DNA from: Aphidius gifuensis
Lineage: Eukaryota; Arthropoda; Insecta; Hymenoptera; Braconidae
DNA length: 64,000 bases
Assembly: GCF_014905175.1 (NCBI RefSeq)
Contig: NC_057792.1
Span: forward strand, 186,001 to 250,000
Reading direction: 5' to 3'
The translations under genes and the position numbers were made by a program. The notes under the pieces are model-generated. The model was given only the letters and a program-made list of their open reading frames with translations. It was not told the origin of the DNA and ran no database searches. Shown here one piece after another: positions 14,401 through 25,645 of the stretch; position 1 is the stretch's first letter; every line of letters begins with the position of its first letter.

Positions 14401-14834
14401 TAACAAAAACAATGATAATAATAATAATTAAATTAGTAATTGAATTTAAAACAACAACAACAACAACAAACAACACATGTTATATATATATATATACTCT
14501 AATTATTATGATTTTTTTTTTCGTTATTTTCTTGTGATGTGGTGTTTTTAAAAATTTCATTAATAAGTATATATACTTGAAACAAAAAAAAAAATAAATA
14601 AATCATATGAATGTATATAAAAAGATCTATCCATCGCACCTATATTTAGTGCATAAGAAAACAAGAATTAATGATTTGTACATAATATAAATAATACAAA
14701 TAAATAGGTAAATATAATGCATTTAGCTCAAAGCCAAGCTTTTTATTCATTTATCCTTCTTCATTCTGAAATTTAATTTTTATTTTTAAATTAAAAGACA
14801 TGAAAAAATATTGATAACTTTGCTATTACATTTA

Positions 14835-14866
<32 letters not shown>

Positions 14867-14994
14867 GAAACTCGATTATACAGGTAAGACAGAAAAATTA
14901 AAACAACAAATATAATTTAATACATCAAATTATTTCTAGGATCATCATCATCATTTTTGTAATATTTTTTAATTTATATTTCATCAAGTTTAAT
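8455..14994 (+). other. gene-free A-rich stretch, probable larp4B 3' UTR
   Basis: About 6.5 kb with no credible coding frame. A likely 3' UTR intron runs 8470-8642 (GTAAGT donor, TATTGCAG acceptor). From about 8.7 to 14.5 kb the + strand is A-rich, with AATAA/AATAATAA and poly-A runs, which looks like the 3' untranslated sequence of a + strand gene. AATAAA hexamers are far too frequent here to pick a polyadenylation site. The boundary with the 3' UTR of the convergent minus-strand gene is not visible. Confidence 0.45.
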
Positions 14995-17980
14995 TTAACG
15001 TTGTCGATCAAATGAACTTGTATTGGGATGATATTCATCGTGAGTACTTGTAGCAGCCTCTTCAATATTTCTTGTGACATCATGAATATTTGGACTTTTG
15101 TCACCCTCATCACTCTCGGATGATGAGGATGATGCTGAAGAAGATTCTTGAACCAAATCAATACCATGAGTGAGTAAATTTGTTATTCTTTCAACATCAA
15201 TCGTGTCATCTTGCTCATGAATTTTTTTCAATGCATTAGAGACAATACAAAAGTCACCACGTAGTTCACTGACAAGTGCTGTTATTTTCTGGGCATCTGT
15301 TAGCACTTCAACTGATTGAGTATATGGATTGTAACGTAAACCAAATGGACGTTGAATTTGATTTGCAAATGCTCTGTGTGTGTGTTAATAAAAATAAATT
15401 AAATATTATTATTTATTTATTTGTATAAAAGTAAATATAGTTACCTCATTTTTTCTTTAGCTTCTTCAATACTGTCAGTATAATAATATGCATTTTGAAA
15501 TGCAGTTATAATGCATTCTTGCTTGCAAGTAACATCTGGCTCAAAACGATATATTTTATCATGTGATTCCAGTGCATGTCGAAGTTCAGCAACAGATGAA
15601 AGTAAACCAGCTCCATAAACACGAATTACACCATTTTCTTTGCACAAACCAAATTCAACAGTAAAAAAATATAGCTAAAAGAAAAAATCATTTTTTGTTT
15701 TTATATAAATTAATATTATTTTCAATATGTATATATTAATTTAATTTAATTTATTTACAGTTGCAAGTTTGTCAATATCCTCATCAGATGCTCCAAGTGA
15801 AGCTAAACCAAGTTCTTGTGAAAATTGGGCAAAACTTGGATTTGCCAAAAGTGGCATGTGACCCAAAAGTTCATGACAGCAATCACTTGAATTAAAAAAT
15901 TAAAACAATTAAATACATATGTATGTTAAATAATAAATAATGTAATTTTAATGTAATTAATTACGGTTCTGGTGTGTAAAATGGATCAGAAGAATGTCGT
16001 ATATATTGAGTACAATGAAATACACGAAATGCCAATCCAGATAAAAAATCACGAGGTGATAAATAACCAGCAACTGGTCGCAATTGAAATCCAGTCATTC
16101 CTGATGATTAAAATTATAATAACATTTAAATAAACTCAATCAATAATAATAATTATAATATAAATAATACAATAATAAATTTATACTTTTTAAAAATACT
16201 GATATATCTTGAAGCTGTGGAATATTATCCTCCCTATTTAACAATTTATTATTATTATTATTATCAATTGCATGTTGAAAAAATAAAAAAATAACAATAT
16301 TACCTGTAGCCACAATATTTGACAAGTTTTGGCCAATTTTCTAAATATTCTTTGCATGCATGTTTCAAATAAAGTTGATGAAGCTCACGAAAGACAGTTG
16401 CCCTGTTGAAAAATAAAATAAATGTTATTTAATTTACAAGTTTATTATGTTGATTGTTTGTTAAACTCGAGAATCAATTCAAGAAGCATGTAGTTTATAT
16501 TTGAACAGAGCTTCTCACTTTACGTTGATAAAATTGAATCAAGGCAATTAAGGTGGATTGAATGGTGCATCATCTTTCGAGTATATATTCTATCTATAAA
16601 CTTTATCAACTAAAATACATTTTCACTTATTGCCATCATTGATAAAACAACACGATCAAGTGTCATACTAAACTTTTTATTATTATTATTATTATTTTGC
16701 ATCATTTATATTTTTTTTTTACTTACCAAGTTTTAGTTTCTTGTGGAGTATACTGTATCTTGGGAATTGATTGTCCACTAAAATGAAATTAATTATTTTT
16801 TTTTTTTTGTAAATTATAAATGTATAAAATTTTAAAAAATTATATTTTTCTTACTGTCTGTAATTATTGGCAATATCAGTAAACTCTTGTCGACGTTTTC
16901 GATAGACAGGATCTTTGAATCCCTAGATTTTTAAATAATACATAATATTTTTATTAAAACAACAATCATATATATGAAAATTAAATAATAATTATATAAT
17001 TACCGGATGATCAGCATCTAGCTCATCACCATACATCAACACATTTTGAGCTTGATCAAGATCAGCTATTTTTCTCGGAAACCAAGGCATATCAACTTCA
17101 CTGTAATCTTTTTTAAAAATAAAATAATATATTTAAGTAAATTTGTTTTATAATTTTTTTTTTTTTTTTTTACCAAAACTTGGAGCAGCAGATAACAAAG
17201 GTGGATGAGGAAAACTTTTAGACTCTTCATACTGTGACAAATTAATAGCAGCAACTTCTCTACTCAACATTTTCATAAGTTGTTCCATTATTTTTTGTTC
17301 ACACTCAACATCAACAAGTATCTCGTATTCCGATTCACTTCTAACTGATTTTCTCGATTCAATATGCACAACATTAACTCCTAAATCCTTAATTAATAAT
17401 AAATAAAAATTAATTAAATAAATAAATATGTTACTCGTTGAAATAATAATTCTATACTAAAGTATTTTTTTAATTCATCATCATCATCATGATGACCATG
17501 AAAGCCTGTTGCTCTACATAAAAGTGGGAGAAGAAATAAATAAATAATATATGATTCAATATATAGTAATACATTACATGGTCAATCAAATAAATACATA
17601 AACATTCATTTTGCAAGGATATATAATAAATAAATTATAATTATTTGTTTTAAAAAGTTTTTTTCTTTTTTTTTTTTTTTTACGTACTTGAAATACTTGA
17701 AGGGCACGAGCTAAACTTCCAATTTGATTTTTCAGTGAAAATACAACAGATTGTTTATTATCTTCTTTGGAATTATTTTCAATTGCAAGATTCTATATTT
17801 TTTCAAAAAAATATATTAAATAAATTAAATTAAATTGAATTTATAAAAATATTGTTGATTTTTGAAAAAAAAACTTACAACTTTTTGTTTATTATGTGTT
17901 GGACTGCCTTCTTTGATAGCCCATTCTTGTCCTCTTCCATAAAGCCACATTGCCAATAAACCTTTTCCCGAACTGCTCAT
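14995..17980 (-). CDS. Trh: tryptophan 5-hydroxylase (serotonin synthesis)
   Basis: Tetrahydrobiopterin- and Fe(II)-dependent enzyme converting tryptophan to 5-hydroxytryptophan, the rate-limiting step to serotonin. Exons on minus: 17879-17980, 17688-17792, 17174-17387, 17004-17107, 16855-16922, 16727-16777, 16304-16402, 16187-16233, 15965-16100, 15759-15885, 15445-15674, 14995-15373. Lengths sum to 1662 nt, 553 aa, with all phases consistent. An N-terminal ACT-like regulatory domain (about residues 50-130, with HIESRKS) precedes the catalytic core. Predicted iron ligands are H313 and H318 (CCHELLGH) and E358 (FFTVEFG), spaced 5 and 40 as in the family. TCKQECIITAFQ marks tryptophan rather than phenylalanine hydroxylase. 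A Ser/Asp/Glu-rich tail of about 70 residues follows the tetramerisation helix. The start is the first ATG of MSSSGKGLLAMWLYGRG, in a conserved-looking N-terminus. Confidence 0.93.
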
Positions 17981-19044
17981 TGTTATTAACTTTTCTTTTT
18001 TTTTTTTAAATACTTGACTTTATTACAAGTCGATTTTTAGTTAATTTTTAGTTGACTAGTGTACCAGTCAAGAGAAACTTGTGAATGATATCTTGTCGTT
18101 GGTATCACGATCTCTTAAAACATTCAACCCCTCCGTTTGATTGTCCAAAGACGCGATTCACAATTTTCATTGGCTTACAATATTCACCCCTACAATCTCA
18201 TTGGTGGGATTAGAAAATTTGTTATGGGCGAGATTTTTATTTTATATCGCAGTCGCAGTATAACCTTTTTTTCATTTGAAAAATAATTCTTTCAAGTGTG
18301 ATAAATATTCAATTTAATGAATAAAACAATAGCGAGTAAGAGTTTCTAAATAAAAATAAATACATATATACATTAGAGCTAGATGAAACAATAACAAACA
18401 AATATTAGAAAAATAATTTTATCAATGAAAATTAAATAATTTTTTAAAATAAAAAATTAAAAAAAACGAGCTTTTAAATAGATGAATTATAGCATGACGT
18501 AAATTGGAATATTTATATATATATATAAGTATATGAATTGAAAGAAAATATTTTATCGAGTCGTTAAGCAGAATAATTTAAGTCATGATGAGTGGACAAG
18601 CCACAAAGAACAATTGTTTAATGAAGATTCACAAGTAAAAGCTTTTTGATTTAACGGAACAAAGATTGTCGTTAATGAAAAAGCTCTATTTTTTTTTTTT
18701 TTATTTTTCAGTACATTTAATGCTACATTTATAACTGAAATGAATATCATCTTTATCAGTTGATTAATTTTAAAAGCTATTAATCATTTTATTGTATATA
18801 TCTATATATTAAATTCAATTATCATTTATCAATGAAAATAAATACAACAAGGATAAATCAAATTTAACACAACATTTATTCATTTAATTTTTTATAAATT
18901 TACATTTGTTTTATTAATTTAATAAATATAAATCAATGTAAATGGAATTTTTAGCTGTTAATTGTATTGAAAAAAAAATAACAATTGATTACTTAACAAA
19001 TGATATTATTTAATATAATTGCAAATATATAATTTATTAATAAA

Positions 19045-19629
19045 ATGCAGCACATTACGTTGTACCTTCATCACTTATATACATTTATCTCAAATAGCTT
19101 CAACACCCTCTTCACGTGAGTGATGCTATATTATTTTATTTTTCCCATTTATATTCAATGTTACGAGAAAGTCTGTTTATTATTGCGTAAAATATTTAAC
19201 AATACCTTGTTAATATTTTCAGAATGATGACTGCTCGAGACCCTTCAAGTACAGACATTGTTTTTTGACAATTATACAATCTTTTCAAAGTTCAATTAAC
19301 CCCTATCGTCAAACATGTAAGTAACTCATTTGTATCACCAAGTTCCACGTTTATCTTTAATACGTAATCAGCAATTGATCTTGAAATTTATTAATATGGA
19401 AAAATAACAACATAACAAAGTCTTATAAGACAATTCAAAAATACATTATACATATCATTCATTTGTAAAATATTCATCAATAAATTTTTTTTCAATTAAT
19501 TAATCTAAATGGCATTCATTTTTAGAATTAAATGGTAACATGATACGTCAACAAGTTGATGAAAATCCTCTTGCAATGTTACTTTGTCACGATCTAAAAA
19601 ATAACCATTCAAAAATAATAAATAAATAA
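19045..19629 (+). other. weak exon-like segments, unknown gene or ncRNA
   Basis: Three pieces have good-looking splice signals: 19045-19115 (ends at a GTGAGT donor), 19223-19316 (TTTTCAG acceptor, GTAAGT donor) and 19526-19629 (TTTTTAG acceptor, ends in TAA). Each has one open frame; the second encodes DDCSRPFKYRHC and the third NMIRQQVDENPLAML. However, the frames do not join cleanly: the second piece ends in phase 1 and meets AA, making a stop, unless an internal AG near 19555 is used. The minus strand is also partly open. A small peptide gene, an ncRNA or chance are all possible. Confidence 0.15.
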
Positions 19630-19734
19630 ATAAAAATTCAATTTTAAATGATTAATAATAAGAAAATAAAAATAATAATAATAGATATATTTGATTGCAT
19701 AGAGTGTATTTAATTTATTGTGAAAAGTAATGAA

Positions 19735-19952
19735 GGGTGGTAGTGGGTGGTGGTGGGATGAAAGAGGGTTGGCGCTTGCGTTATTCGCGATATCAGAAAT
19801 ATCTTAAGAATCAATAACAACGTATACAACAGCGCCAACGTAGAGCATCGTCAACGGCATCATCATCATCATCGTTGTCCAAGGTGTCAACGATACGTTG
19901 GCCACCATCACCAAAAGTTTTTTATATTATATATTTAAATATAAAACTCGAC
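19735..19952 (+). promoter_or_regulatory. JIP1 promoter / 5' leader
   Basis: G-rich tract 19735-19768 holds four GGG runs with loops of 7, 7 and 8. It is followed by the inverted repeat TTGGCGCT (19769-19776) / AGCGCCAA (19831-19838) and the small palindrome CAACG-ATA-CGTTG (19888-19900). A (CAT)n run lies at 19859-19873. The stretch immediately precedes the start codon at 19953. The transcription start cannot be placed. Confidence 0.4.
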
Positions 19953-22425
19953 ATGGCTGATACTGAGTTTGAAGAATTTCGACAATATTTTGAAAGGTTG
20001 CCGCAACATCTCAAGGCACCAATTTCAAATTATACGTAAGTTTATTATTTTTATTTTAATTGATCCTTGCATGAATAAACTCCAACAAACCTTGAAATAA
20101 CAAATAAAAAATTCAATTAGATAGAATTAAAATTAAATGTTCAAAGGTGCGGTGGTTGAATGATTTCTTTTTTATCAAAGATGCTGTAAATTTGTGTATG
20201 TTTTATATATATAATGGTCCAATGGTAATTGAACCTTCTTGGAAAAATCAATAAACTGCATCTAAAAAAAATATACACGCACATTATATATGCAAAAAAA
20301 ATATTAAAATTGCCATATAAAATAAATCATTAAAGATTATCCATGTATTTCGACAAATTTATATTTTTTTCCTAATTTTATTTATAATATATAATATGCA
20401 TGCGGCTTGAAATACTGTGTCGATCGCGACCTTTTAGTGTTCTCTTTTTATATTTTTGGGGTGGTAGTAATAAAAACTCGGCCAAGCCAAGATGATGATG
20501 ATGCTGATGATCTAAAATAAATAATAATATTTAAAAATTATATACAGACTCGTTCATGATGTTATGGTTGATGATTCTCCAACGTCATCACAAGGAAGTG
20601 ACGACGATGATGATGATGAAATTGTAATACGTTCATATTCTGGCCTTCAAGCTGATTCAGATGACGATGATGATGATGATATTGCTTTAATTCATCATCA
20701 AAATAAAAATAATAATAATAATAATAATAATCAAAGTGGTCATACATCAGGTGATGAAAGTGAAGATATTGATCAACATTCATCAATTGTTGCTGACAGT
20801 GATTTTAGGTATTTATAATATATATATAATATTATTATGTATGACAAGTAGTTGGTAGAATACTTGAAAATAGTAGAATGGATGTTTATAAATTAGCTTG
20901 TTCGGTGGACTAAGCAGTAATAGGGCTAATAGATATCCATCATTGATATCAACAACAACAACAACAACTGGTGGTACACAATCAAATAATGGAAGAGACA
21001 GTGGTGTCAGTGATGTTGGTGGTTCATGTTCAAGTCTTGGATCATGGATGACACCTGAACATCAATCAAATAATAGATCAACAAGTGGTGGTGGTGGTAA
21101 CAATGAAAGACGACGTAGACGTCTTCCTGAAATACCAAAAAATAAAAAATGCAAGTTTATTTTACCTTTAACTTATTATTATTATTATTATGTTTATAAT
21201 TTAATTTATTATTTATTATTTAGCTTTTAATTCATCTACATCATTGGCAGACGAATTGGCTGGTGCAAGTGGCTCAGGTAGACCACATTTGTCATTAAGA
21301 AAATGTCATTCAAGACTACGTCATGAGGATAGCTCACCAGACAGTGAAAGAATGACAACTGACAGTGGTCATAGTACAGTACATTCACCTGATAATGGAC
21401 CAAAAAGTGTATCACCAGTAACATGTAATACATTACAAAATTTAGATTCAGTATCATCAAGCAGTACACCTGGTAAATTCAATATTATTATTATTATTAT
21501 TATTATTTTAAATAAATTATAAATAAATTGTCATTATTAGGTAGTGGTGGTACACCATTTACACGTCTTGAATTACTTGAAGCAACTCATCGTAGTCTTC
21601 ATAAATTTGTACCACGTCATCATGATGAAATTGATCTTGAAATTGGTGATCCAATATATGTACAAAAAGAAGCTGATGATTTATGGTGTGAAGGTGTTAA
21701 TTTACGTACTGGCAGACAAGGTATATTTCCATCGGCTTATGCTGTTGATATGGAATACAATGATTTTGATCCAACAGCACCAAAAGTTAAACGTGAACGT
21801 TATTTACTTGGCTATCTTGGTTCAGTTGAGACACTTGCACACAAAGGTACTGGTGTTGTTTGTCAAGCAGTACGTAGAATTGTTGGTAATTCCTCAAATG
21901 ATTTACCAGAATCACAAAGTTGTATTCTTGAAGTTTCTGATCAAGGCTTGAGAATGGTCGACAGAAGTAAACCAAGGGTAATACAACAATTTACAAAAAT
22001 TATTAACTATTGTTTAGCTTTTATTTATTTTTATCTTATATCTAATTCTTTTTTTTTTTTGTCTTTCTAGCAACAAAAAAGCTCTGGACCGTGTCATGAT
22101 TATTTTTATTCACTAAAAAATGTGTCATTTTGTGCATTTCATCCGAGGGATCATCGCTATCTTGGATTCATCACAAAACATCCAACTTTGCAGCGTTTTG
22201 CCTGTCATGTATTTATAGGTCAAGAATCAACGAGGCCTGTTGCTGAAGCTGTTGGGTAATTTAACATAATCATTAGCTAAATTAGATATTAGATATTAAT
22301 TTAGTTGAACTTTAAATGTTTAATGTTTTTGTTTTTTTTTTTTTTTTTGCAGAAGAGCCTTTCATCGATTCTATACCCAATATATTGAGACTGCATTTCC
22401 CATTGAGGATATTTACATTGAGTAA
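19953..22425 (+). CDS. Aplip1: JNK-interacting protein 1 / APLIP1 scaffold
   Basis: Scaffold that links kinesin-1 light chain to cargo and organises the JNK cascade in axons. Exons are 19953-20035, 20548-20808, 20897-21150, 21224-21472, 21541-21977, 22071-22255 and 22353-22425; total 513 aa with phases consistent. The N-terminal half is acidic and Ser/Asn-rich. A basic stretch ERRRRRLPEIP (about 186-196) and RPHLSL (about 219-224) are candidate JNK docking motifs. The SH3 domain spans about residues 299-356 (LWCEGVNLRTGRQGIFPSAY). The PTB domain spans about 365-505 (ERYLLGYLGSVETLAHKGTG, GFITKHP, FACHVF). The extreme C-terminus, FPIEDIYIE, matches the kinesin-light-chain-binding tail of JIP1 (ends EDIYLE). 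The third intron needs a GC donor (GCAAGT at 21151). Start is the only upstream ATG in frame. Confidence 0.93.
20036..20547 (+). other. Aplip1: JIP1 first intron
   Basis: 512-bp intron (GTAAGT donor, ATACAG acceptor), A+T-rich apart from a patch at 20402-20432 containing TCGATCGCGACC. No coding sequence recognised. Confidence 0.75.
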
Positions 22426-25400
22426 ATTAAACAAAAAAAAAACCCCATGATTTATGATTTTGAAAATCATTTGTAAATAATAAAAATATATATGACGGTG
22501 ACATTAATAGTTGTAGATATTTAAATGAAAAAAATATATATAAACTTATTAACGCAAATCAAATATCCAAATATCCAAATATCATTCATTGTTTATTTCC
22601 TTTTTTTCATTAATGTGTTGATAAATTAAAAATGCACACATAAATTTATTTTAGCATCAAGAAAATAAATTATAAATTATTATTTTGAAGATAAATAATC
22701 TATCTTATGTATATTATTAATTTTTTTTATTGATGATAATTATAATTTACATTTCATTTAATATTTTTTGTTTTTTTTTTCAAATAAATAATTTAATTTT
22801 ACAAATAAAAATATTGTATTATTATTTAACAACAAATAATTATGCTTTTTTTTATTTAAATTAATTGTTGACTTAAAAATGAAATAAACAATAACAATTA
22901 TTAAACTATATTCAATTGAATACTATTTTAAATATAGAAATTGTTTTAAATAAATTCATTGATGATTGCCTTTTACTGTTTTGTTTTTTATTCTTTATAA
23001 AATTTAAATTGCAACAAGGCAAGTAATATTATTATTAATTAGATTTAATTTATTGAAGTCCTCTGATGATGCTGTAAAATAAAAAAATAAAAAACGAAAT
23101 TATTATAGGTTGTCTTTAAATTAAAATTAAATAAATAAATGCAAATTGTTTTTTGTTTTTTTTTTTTTTCTTTTTAATGAACATAAAAGCCACTTGTGTT
23201 TGTTTGTTTGTTTGTTTTTTGTTTTTTTTTATCATTTTCATAATCGGCAAAGTATAAATATAATAACGTATTTACAATATAAAGTTCAACTCTATTTTAA
23301 ACAATATATACTTAGGTATGTTAAATGGATTAATTATTTAATAATAATAATAATAATATAATGGGTTGACTGTCTGTGTCCACATGTACAATTTCATTTT
23401 TATTTTTTCAACTCAGCCTTAATAATTTTAAATTCCAAAGAAACAAATATAAATAAAATAATAATATTTTCTTATAATATTATTACGAAATAAAATAAAA
23501 GAGATTATTATTTTATTTATTGTATAGAAAAAAGGAACAAATTTTTTTGAGTTATTAAATATACAAAATTTATTAATTAAGGGTTAATTATTTTTGATAA
23601 TATTATCCAGAGTATTAATTTACAAATATAATAATATTATGTATATAGAATTTTCATTTATTTTTTCTTCTTCTTGTTTTTTTAGTGGATTTTTGAGCAA
23701 AGCACATTTCAATTCGGTGACATGAAAGAAAAATAATAATAATAATTATAACAAAGCAATAATAATAAACATAATTAGTGATTTTTCTAATAAATAAATT
23801 TTCAGTCTAAATTAAAGTCGTTGACATTGCTGGATGAATATATTTATCAATTTAAATTGTCTCTTTTTTCATCGAATATTTTAATAAAACACAGACAGTT
23901 TTAAATTTTATAAATTTGTACTATACATTAGTCGGAGTCGGGGAGGGATCTACGATGTTTTTTTTTTTTTTTTTCATTTTTTTCTAAATTCAATAATCTT
24001 AAACAATTTTTCATTAGCTAAATTTCAAAAAAATACCCATCAATATTTCAATTTGATGAGTACATTTATGCATTATACATTTTATATAATAATTAATCGC
24101 ACTATTTTTTTTTCTCCATAAATTATTTTTGTCTTTGCATTAATGACATAAACAAACAGTTTATTTATTATTATAAAGTATACAACTTGAAAAGCCAAGC
24201 TTGTCTTAAAATTTTATTTTTAAAAGTTTTTTATTTAATTATTTATCATTAAATTTCCAGTATAACAAATTTTTAATTAACAACTAGGCCGGTATGAATT
24301 TAAGTATATCAAACTTGGCTTTTCATTTGCATTAACCATTTATTTATTTATTTATTTATTTATTTATTATTAAAATATTATTATTATTATTATTTTTTAT
24401 TTTAAAAAATGAAAAATTTTTATTTTTACTGTACTTAACAGTTTTTTTTTTCTCTGTTAGCATATCTGCAGCAAACATTATTGTGAATGCATTGTTAACT
24501 ATTTATTTATTTATTATTTATTATTATTATTATATGAGTTACTATTATCGTCTTATGAAAAAGTGAAATATATATTGAATAAAATGGTGCAAAATTTACT
24601 CTTTTTTTTTAAATTTCGATTACAAACTGTGCCAAGTAATAAAACACATGTCAATTTATTTATTTATTTATTATCAACTATTATTATGATTATGATTATT
24701 ATTATGACTGGTTAAAATTTTTATTAATTATGCAGTCAACATGATTACGATGATTTATATTTTTTTTATGTAAAAAGAATTAATTAAAAACAAATGGGCA
24801 ACCCTTGTTGGCAATTGGGAAAGTAGTTATTAATAATTTTTAATATTATTATTTATTATTATGTATATAATATTTATATTTATATATATGTTTATAATAA
24901 AATTAACATTGCAGTCTTACGGTGTGTCAACTAAACGTTGACAACAATCAAAGTATTTTTTTTTTTCTTTTTTTTCTTCTTGATTTATATAGATATTTAT
25001 ATAGTTTTTTTTTTTTTGTTTTTCTTTTTTGTTTTATATGCTTACAAGATTAGTCTTTACATTGTAATTGCTTAGTTGAAATTTTCAGGTAAACAATTTA
25101 ATTTATTACCTTGGTTTTTTTTACTTGGTTTATTTATTTATCTCTCTCTCTCTCTTTTTTTAATAGTAATTTAATTTTAAACTATTTAATAGAGATTTTA
25201 TTTTTTAATTTTTACACTCAATTTATTATTAATTATTTTCGCCGATTATTTCATTTAAAAACAAAGCAATAGTTAATATTACTAATTTAAGATGAATTTC
25301 TTCCTGATTTTTTCAGTCAGTTATTCAGGAAGATAACATTTATTTTTTTTTTTTGTTACTTATCAAATTACACACTGACTAACAAATTAAAAAAAAAAAA

Positions 25401-25645
25401 AAAAAAAAATATTATATATCGATCGATTGCACAATTTATTTTTTTCGCTATTTAGCTTTCAATTTATATTTCAACATGATCAATTTGTTTTTCCTGATTA
25501 AATTTATAATTTTTCCAATTGTTGTAAATAAATTAATTGATAAATTGACCAAGTACGTTGTCAATTATTAATTAAATTAAAAAATGTTAATAAATAAAAA
25601 AAAAAACAATAAAAATTGATTTACTTTGAAGGCTTATGATAAATT
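22426..25645. other. convergent 3' flanks of JIP1 and Met
   Basis: No recognisable coding sequence. Poly-T, TTATTT and ATT repeats dominate the + strand from about 23.1 kb on, the mirror image of the A-rich larp4B 3' stretch. This suits a long 3' UTR of the minus-strand Met gene. A (TC)n run is at 25141-25156 and a poly-A of about 27 at 25388-25410. Confidence 0.45.

Larger units (their letters stand above)
17981..19952. other. divergent promoter interval between Trh and JIP1
   Basis: The two genes point away from each other. On the Trh side, 18120-18260 is less A+T-rich and has two ATTGG (inverted CCAAT) words (18169-18173, 18201-18205), a GGATTA homeodomain-type word, and a duplicated CGCAGT (18248-18259). 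On the JIP1 side, 19735-19945 is G-rich and contains inverted repeats and a (CAT)n run. Exon-like segments at 19045-19629 are listed separately. Otherwise A+T-rich with nothing recognised. Confidence 0.5.

Noticed and set aside
15000..17980. Calling the minus-strand hydroxylase phenylalanine hydroxylase (Henna)
   Set aside because: The segments TCKQECIITAFQ and YGAGLLSSVAELRHAL follow tryptophan hydroxylase, and the N-terminus MSSSGKGLLAMWLYGRG also fits that enzyme.
19838..19950. Minus-strand short frame (MVANVSLTPW...) antisense to the JIP1 leader
   Set aside because: Its Met codons come from the (CAT)n repeat and it is only 34 codons long; probably chance.
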